Made by a program: the position numbers and the translations under genes. Below are positions 5,564 through 7,239 of a stretch of 7,239 nucleotides of DNA, one piece after another. The notes beneath the pieces were generated by a model. The model made no database searches. It was not told the DNA's origin and saw nothing but the letters and a program-made list of their open reading frames with translations. The stretch's first letter is position 1; every line of letters begins with the position of its first letter. This DNA comes from a bacterium SM23_31 (GTDB taxonomy: Bacteria > SM23-31): the NCBI GenBank assembly GCA_001304035.1, contig LJUD01000153.1, forward strand, positions 1-7,239. Direction: 5' to 3'.

Positions 5564-6523
5564 ATGCGGGATGTTGCAGTAATTGGTATCGGTATAAATA
5601 AGTGGGGTGAATTGTGGGAGAAGTCGATCCGGGAGATATTTGTCGAAGCCGCTTTAAAAGCTATAGACGACGCAGGTGTTGACCACATTGATTCGATGTA
5701 CGTCGGCAACATGTCCAGCGGTTTATTTGTAGGTCAGGAACACATAGGCGCGCTCATGGCGGACTATCTTGGAGTAACACCCATTCCAGCCACGCGTGTA
5801 GAATCTGCATGCGCTTCCGGCGGCGTGGCTGTCCGTCAGGCATTTATCGAAGTAGCCTCCGGAATGAGCGATATTGTTCTTGCCGGCGGAGTTGAAAAGA
5901 TGCTCGACGTCGACGGCGGCGAAGCAACCTTAGCTCTTGCAACGGCGGCTGACCAGGAATACGAAGTCTATAACGGGGTAACCTTTCCCGGTCTGTACGC
6001 TATGATAGCGCACCTGCACATGCAAAAATACGGCACTACGTCCGAGCAGTTGGCTGCAGTAGCGGTGAAAAACCACCACAATGGGAAATTGAATCCAAAT
6101 GCACAGTTTCCGTTCGAGGTAACGGTTGAGCAAGTCCTTAATTCCACGATGATATGCGACCCGCTGCATCTTCTCGACTGCTCACCCATAACGGACGGCG
6201 CCGCTGCGGTAATTCTGTGCCCGCTGGAAATGGCATCGAAATTTACGGACAAGCAGCCGGTGAAAATTACAGGCGTAGGGCAGGCGACTGATTTCCTTGC
6301 GCTGCATCAGCGGAAAGACCCGTGCCGGCTGGAAGCTGTTGAAATCGCAGCGAAAAACGCTTATAAAATGGCAAATAAAATACCCAAAGATATAGATTTA
6401 TGCGAAGTGCACGACTGCTTTACCATCGCAGAAATATGTGTCGTTGAGGCGCTCGGCTTCGCTGAAAAAGGCAAAGGCGGGTCGGATTTTCTTCCCGCCG
6501 AGGCTTGTATGCCCGGAGCATAA
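5564..6523 (+). CDS. Acetyl-CoA acetyltransferase-type thiolase, C-terminally truncated
   Basis: Intact homologues condense two acetyl-CoA to acetoacetyl-CoA and pass it to HMG-CoA synthase through a shared complex with DUF35. The N-terminal half is complete: M-R-D-V-A-V-I-G-I-G (1-10), the nucleophile Cys83 in E-S-A-C-A-S-G-G, and the A-G-G-V-E-K-M segment (107-113). In the second half the H-D-C-F motif with His283 is present. The family match stops at about residue 306 (E-K-G-K-G-G). The last 13 codons are out-of-frame DUF35 sequence, ending at TAA 6521. The protein is 319 residues where about 385-390 are expected, so the G-H-P-x-G-A-T-G motif with the second active-site His and the final Gly-rich loop are missing. 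It is therefore probably inactive. A deletion spanning the end of this gene and the start of DUF35 explains it best; assembly error is the alternative. Confidence 0.85.
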   Translation: MRDVAVIGIGINKWGELWEKSIREIFVEAALKAIDDAGVDHIDSMYVGNMSSGLFVGQEHIGALMADYLGVTPIPATRVESACASGGVAVRQAFIEVASGMSDIVLAGGVEKMLDVDGGEATLALATAADQEYEVYNGVTFPGLYAMIAHLHMQKYGTTSEQLAAVAVKNHHNGKLNPNAQFPFEVTVEQVLNSTMICDPLHLLDCSPITDGAAAVILCPLEMASKFTDKQPVKITGVGQATDFLALHQRKDPCRLEAVEIAAKNAYKMANKIPKDIDLCEVHDCFTIAEICVVEALGFAEKGKGGSDFLPAEACMPGA

Positions 6524-6797
6524 ATCGAATGACTTTGAAAAAATCAATCTTGCAACCGGGGGGAAGATAATTACATACACTATCATAAGGGTAGCGCCGC
6601 CGCAGTTCAGCGACCTTGTGCCGTATGCGGTTGCGATAGTTGAACTAAATGACGGCGCGCGCATTACCGCAATGATAGCCGACTGTGAGCCCGAAGAGGT
6701 TAAAATAGATATGCCGGTTCGCATTGAATTCCGAAAAATATACGAGGAAGGCGAAGAAGGCATTCTCTGCTACGGCTATAAATGTGTCCCGGCATGA
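6438..6797 (+). CDS. DUF35 OB-fold zinc-ribbon protein, N-terminally truncated
   Basis: In archaeal HMG-CoA synthase/thiolase complexes this protein bridges the two enzymes and its OB-fold carries the CoA-bound intermediate. The family match begins at about residue 15 with G-R-I-F-F-P-P-R-L-V-C-P-E-H. It continues through the OB-fold (T-Y-T-I-I-R-V-A-P-P, P-Y-A-V-A-I-V-E-L, R-I-T-A-M-I-A-D-C) and ends with E-E-G-I-L-C-Y-G-Y-K. The roughly 14 codons before that are the thiolase reading frame shifted by one and do not belong to the family. The normal N-terminus with the first Cys pair of the zinc ribbon is absent, and the second pair reads Cys-Pro-Glu-His rather than CPxC. The GTG at 6438 lacks a ribosome binding site and is only the upstream limit of the open frame. 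The thiolase ends inside this frame, so expression would need reinitiation. Probably a pseudogene fragment. Confidence 0.7.
   Translation: MSLRRSASLKKAKAGRIFFPPRLVCPEHKSNDFEKINLATGGKIITYTIIRVAPPQFSDLVPYAVAIVELNDGARITAMIADCEPEEVKIDMPVRIEFRKIYEEGEEGILCYGYKCVPA
6473..6482 (+). other. Deletion junction between thiolase and DUF35
   Basis: Thiolase homology runs to codons GGC AAA GGC GG, and DUF35 homology starts in the next frame at GGT CGG ATT TTC. The join lies in a G-rich stretch (AAAGGCGGGTCGG) where the end of thiolase and the zinc-ribbon codons of DUF35 (normally a Cys-Gly before the Phe-Pro-Pro-Arg) could share a few bases. About 75-85 thiolase codons and 20-25 DUF35 codons appear to be missing, judging from usual family lengths. 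Confidence 0.6.
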
Positions 6798-6807
6798 ATT
6801 AATTCTC

Positions 6808-6825
6808 GCCCCGAGTGCTCGGGGC
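6808..6825 (+). terminator. GC-rich hairpin after DUF35, terminator-like but without a T-tract
   Basis: GCCCCGAG (6808-6815) and CTCGGGGC (6818-6825) pair over eight bases with a two-base loop, or seven with a four-base loop. It stands in otherwise AT-rich DNA, ten bases after the DUF35 stop. No run of T follows on either strand, so it is not a standard intrinsic terminator. It may stabilise the 3' end of the mRNA, mark where transcription stops with help from factors, or be a small repetitive element. Confidence 0.45.
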
Positions 6826-6870
6826 AAAGAACGTAAAGAAGCTATTAGCTTTTGTTCGAATTACATATTT

Positions 6871-6899
6871 TTTACATATTAAAAAGATTGTAGTAAAAT
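6871..6899 (+). promoter_or_regulatory. Sigma-70-like promoter of the YbhB/YbcL gene
   Basis: TTTACA (6871-6876) and TAAAAT (6894-6899) are separated by exactly 17 bases and lie about 57 bases before the start codon. This predicts transcription from about 6906 and a leader of about 50 bases. The DNA is AT-rich, so chance matches occur, but both hexamers and the spacing are good. It supports a bacterial host and a transcription unit separate from the thiolase/DUF35 genes. Confidence 0.5.
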
Positions 6900-6908
6900 T
6901 TATTACTA
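6891..6908. promoter_or_regulatory. Candidate operator overlapping the -10 box
   Basis: TAGTAA (6891-6896), six bases, then TTACTA (6903-6908) form a perfect 6+6 inverted repeat. It covers the predicted -10 box and transcription start. A dimeric repressor binding here would block the promoter. No regulator gene is visible nearby, so the role is inferred only from symmetry and position. Confidence 0.3.
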
Positions 6909-6955
6909 TATTTTTTACAGCTTAGCCGTTTCATTAAAAATTAAAGGGGACAATC

Positions 6956-7239
6956 ATGGAAATCAAAAGTACGGTTTTTGACGAAGGAGGCATGATACCG
7001 AAACGGTACACATGCGATGATGCGGATATTTCTCCTCATCTATTATGGACGGTCGCTCCGAAGGGCACCAGGAGTTTCGCACTTATCAGCGATGATCCCG
7101 ATGCGCCGGTGGGTACATGGGTACACTGGGTTATATTCAATATACCCGCAAACGTTGGCGAACTGCCAGAGATAGTTCCGCCATCCGAGATACTTCCCGA
7201 CGGCACAAAGCAGGGAATAAATGACTTCCGTAAAATCGG
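6956..7239 (+). CDS. YbhB/YbcL (PEBP/Raf kinase inhibitor-like) family protein, 5' part
   Basis: Phosphatidylethanolamine-binding-like proteins of this bacterial and archaeal subfamily bind small anionic ligands; their cellular role is poorly defined. The visible 94 residues show the family pattern: I-P-K-R-Y-T-C-D-D (14-22), I-S-P-H-L-L-W (25-31), the ligand-pocket motif D-D-P-D-A-P (46-51), W-V-H-W-V-I-F-N-I-P (55-64), and G-I-N-D-F (87-91) at the edge. The first motif more often reads S-P-P-L, so His at 28 is a small variation. The ATG at 6956 follows GGGGA at about 6 nt spacing. There is no signal peptide, so it should be cytosolic. The complete protein is usually about 150-180 residues, so roughly half lies outside the window. 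It has its own promoter and no obvious functional tie to the mevalonate genes. Confidence 0.9.
   Translation, partial: MEIKSTVFDEGGMIPKRYTCDDADISPHLLWTVAPKGTRSFALISDDPDAPVGTWVHWVIFNIPANVGELPEIVPPSEILPDGTKQGINDFRKI

Noticed and set aside
6398..6827. Minus-strand frames opposite DUF35
   Set aside because: DUF35 motifs on the plus strand are clear, and the antisense frames have no start signal or family resemblance.

Overview
The window probably comes from a bacterium, although the metabolic genes are of a type best known from archaea. The bacterial signs are strong AGGAGG-type ribosome binding sites before the HMG-CoA synthase and thiolase, a good sigma-70-like promoter (TTTACA-17-TAAAAT) before the last gene, and a lipoprotein-type signal peptide with a Cys-Ser-rich start on the minus strand at the left edge. 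I cannot name the taxon from sequence alone, and an archaeal host is not excluded.

Layout. Positions 1-780 are AT-rich and hold minus-strand material: a short lipoprotein-like ORF (83-196) ending at a run of eight T, a strong ribosome binding site at the edge for a gene just outside, and an unrecognised 88-residue ORF (376-642). Next is an intact archaeal-type HMG-CoA synthase (783-1838). Positions 1839-5563 form an accessory block with three parts: a palindromic CGCAAAG-rich repeat of about 195 bp, a two-gene type II restriction-modification system (SPPY-type methyltransferase plus TdeIII-like endonuclease), and a two-gene nucleotidyltransferase/small-partner module. After the block come an acetyl-CoA acetyltransferase-type thiolase (5564-6523) and a DUF35 (OB-fold, zinc ribbon) protein (6438-6797), then the start of a YbhB/YbcL (PEBP) protein (6956 to the right edge).

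How it fits together. HMG-CoA synthase, thiolase and DUF35 are normally adjacent and form one complex that channels acetyl-CoA to HMG-CoA, the entry to the mevalonate pathway. Here two things appear to have happened to the cluster. The accessory block separates the synthase from the thiolase. In addition, the thiolase/DUF35 boundary looks deleted: the thiolase lacks its C-terminal catalytic section, and DUF35 lacks its start and half of its zinc ribbon. The synthase looks intact, so the pathway may be decaying or supplied by another copy.

The most interesting structural signal is that the two defence-like modules lie between palindromic elements whose ends have the form ACCTRAC...GTTA. The two 55-bp elements, at 4491-4545 and 5493-5547, resemble integron attC sites: paired R-box-like ends, a small bulge, and inner L-box-like pairing. 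This suggests cassette-type insertion of the nucleotidyltransferase pair, and possibly of the restriction-modification pair, directly upstream of the thiolase ribosome binding site. No integrase gene is present in the window.
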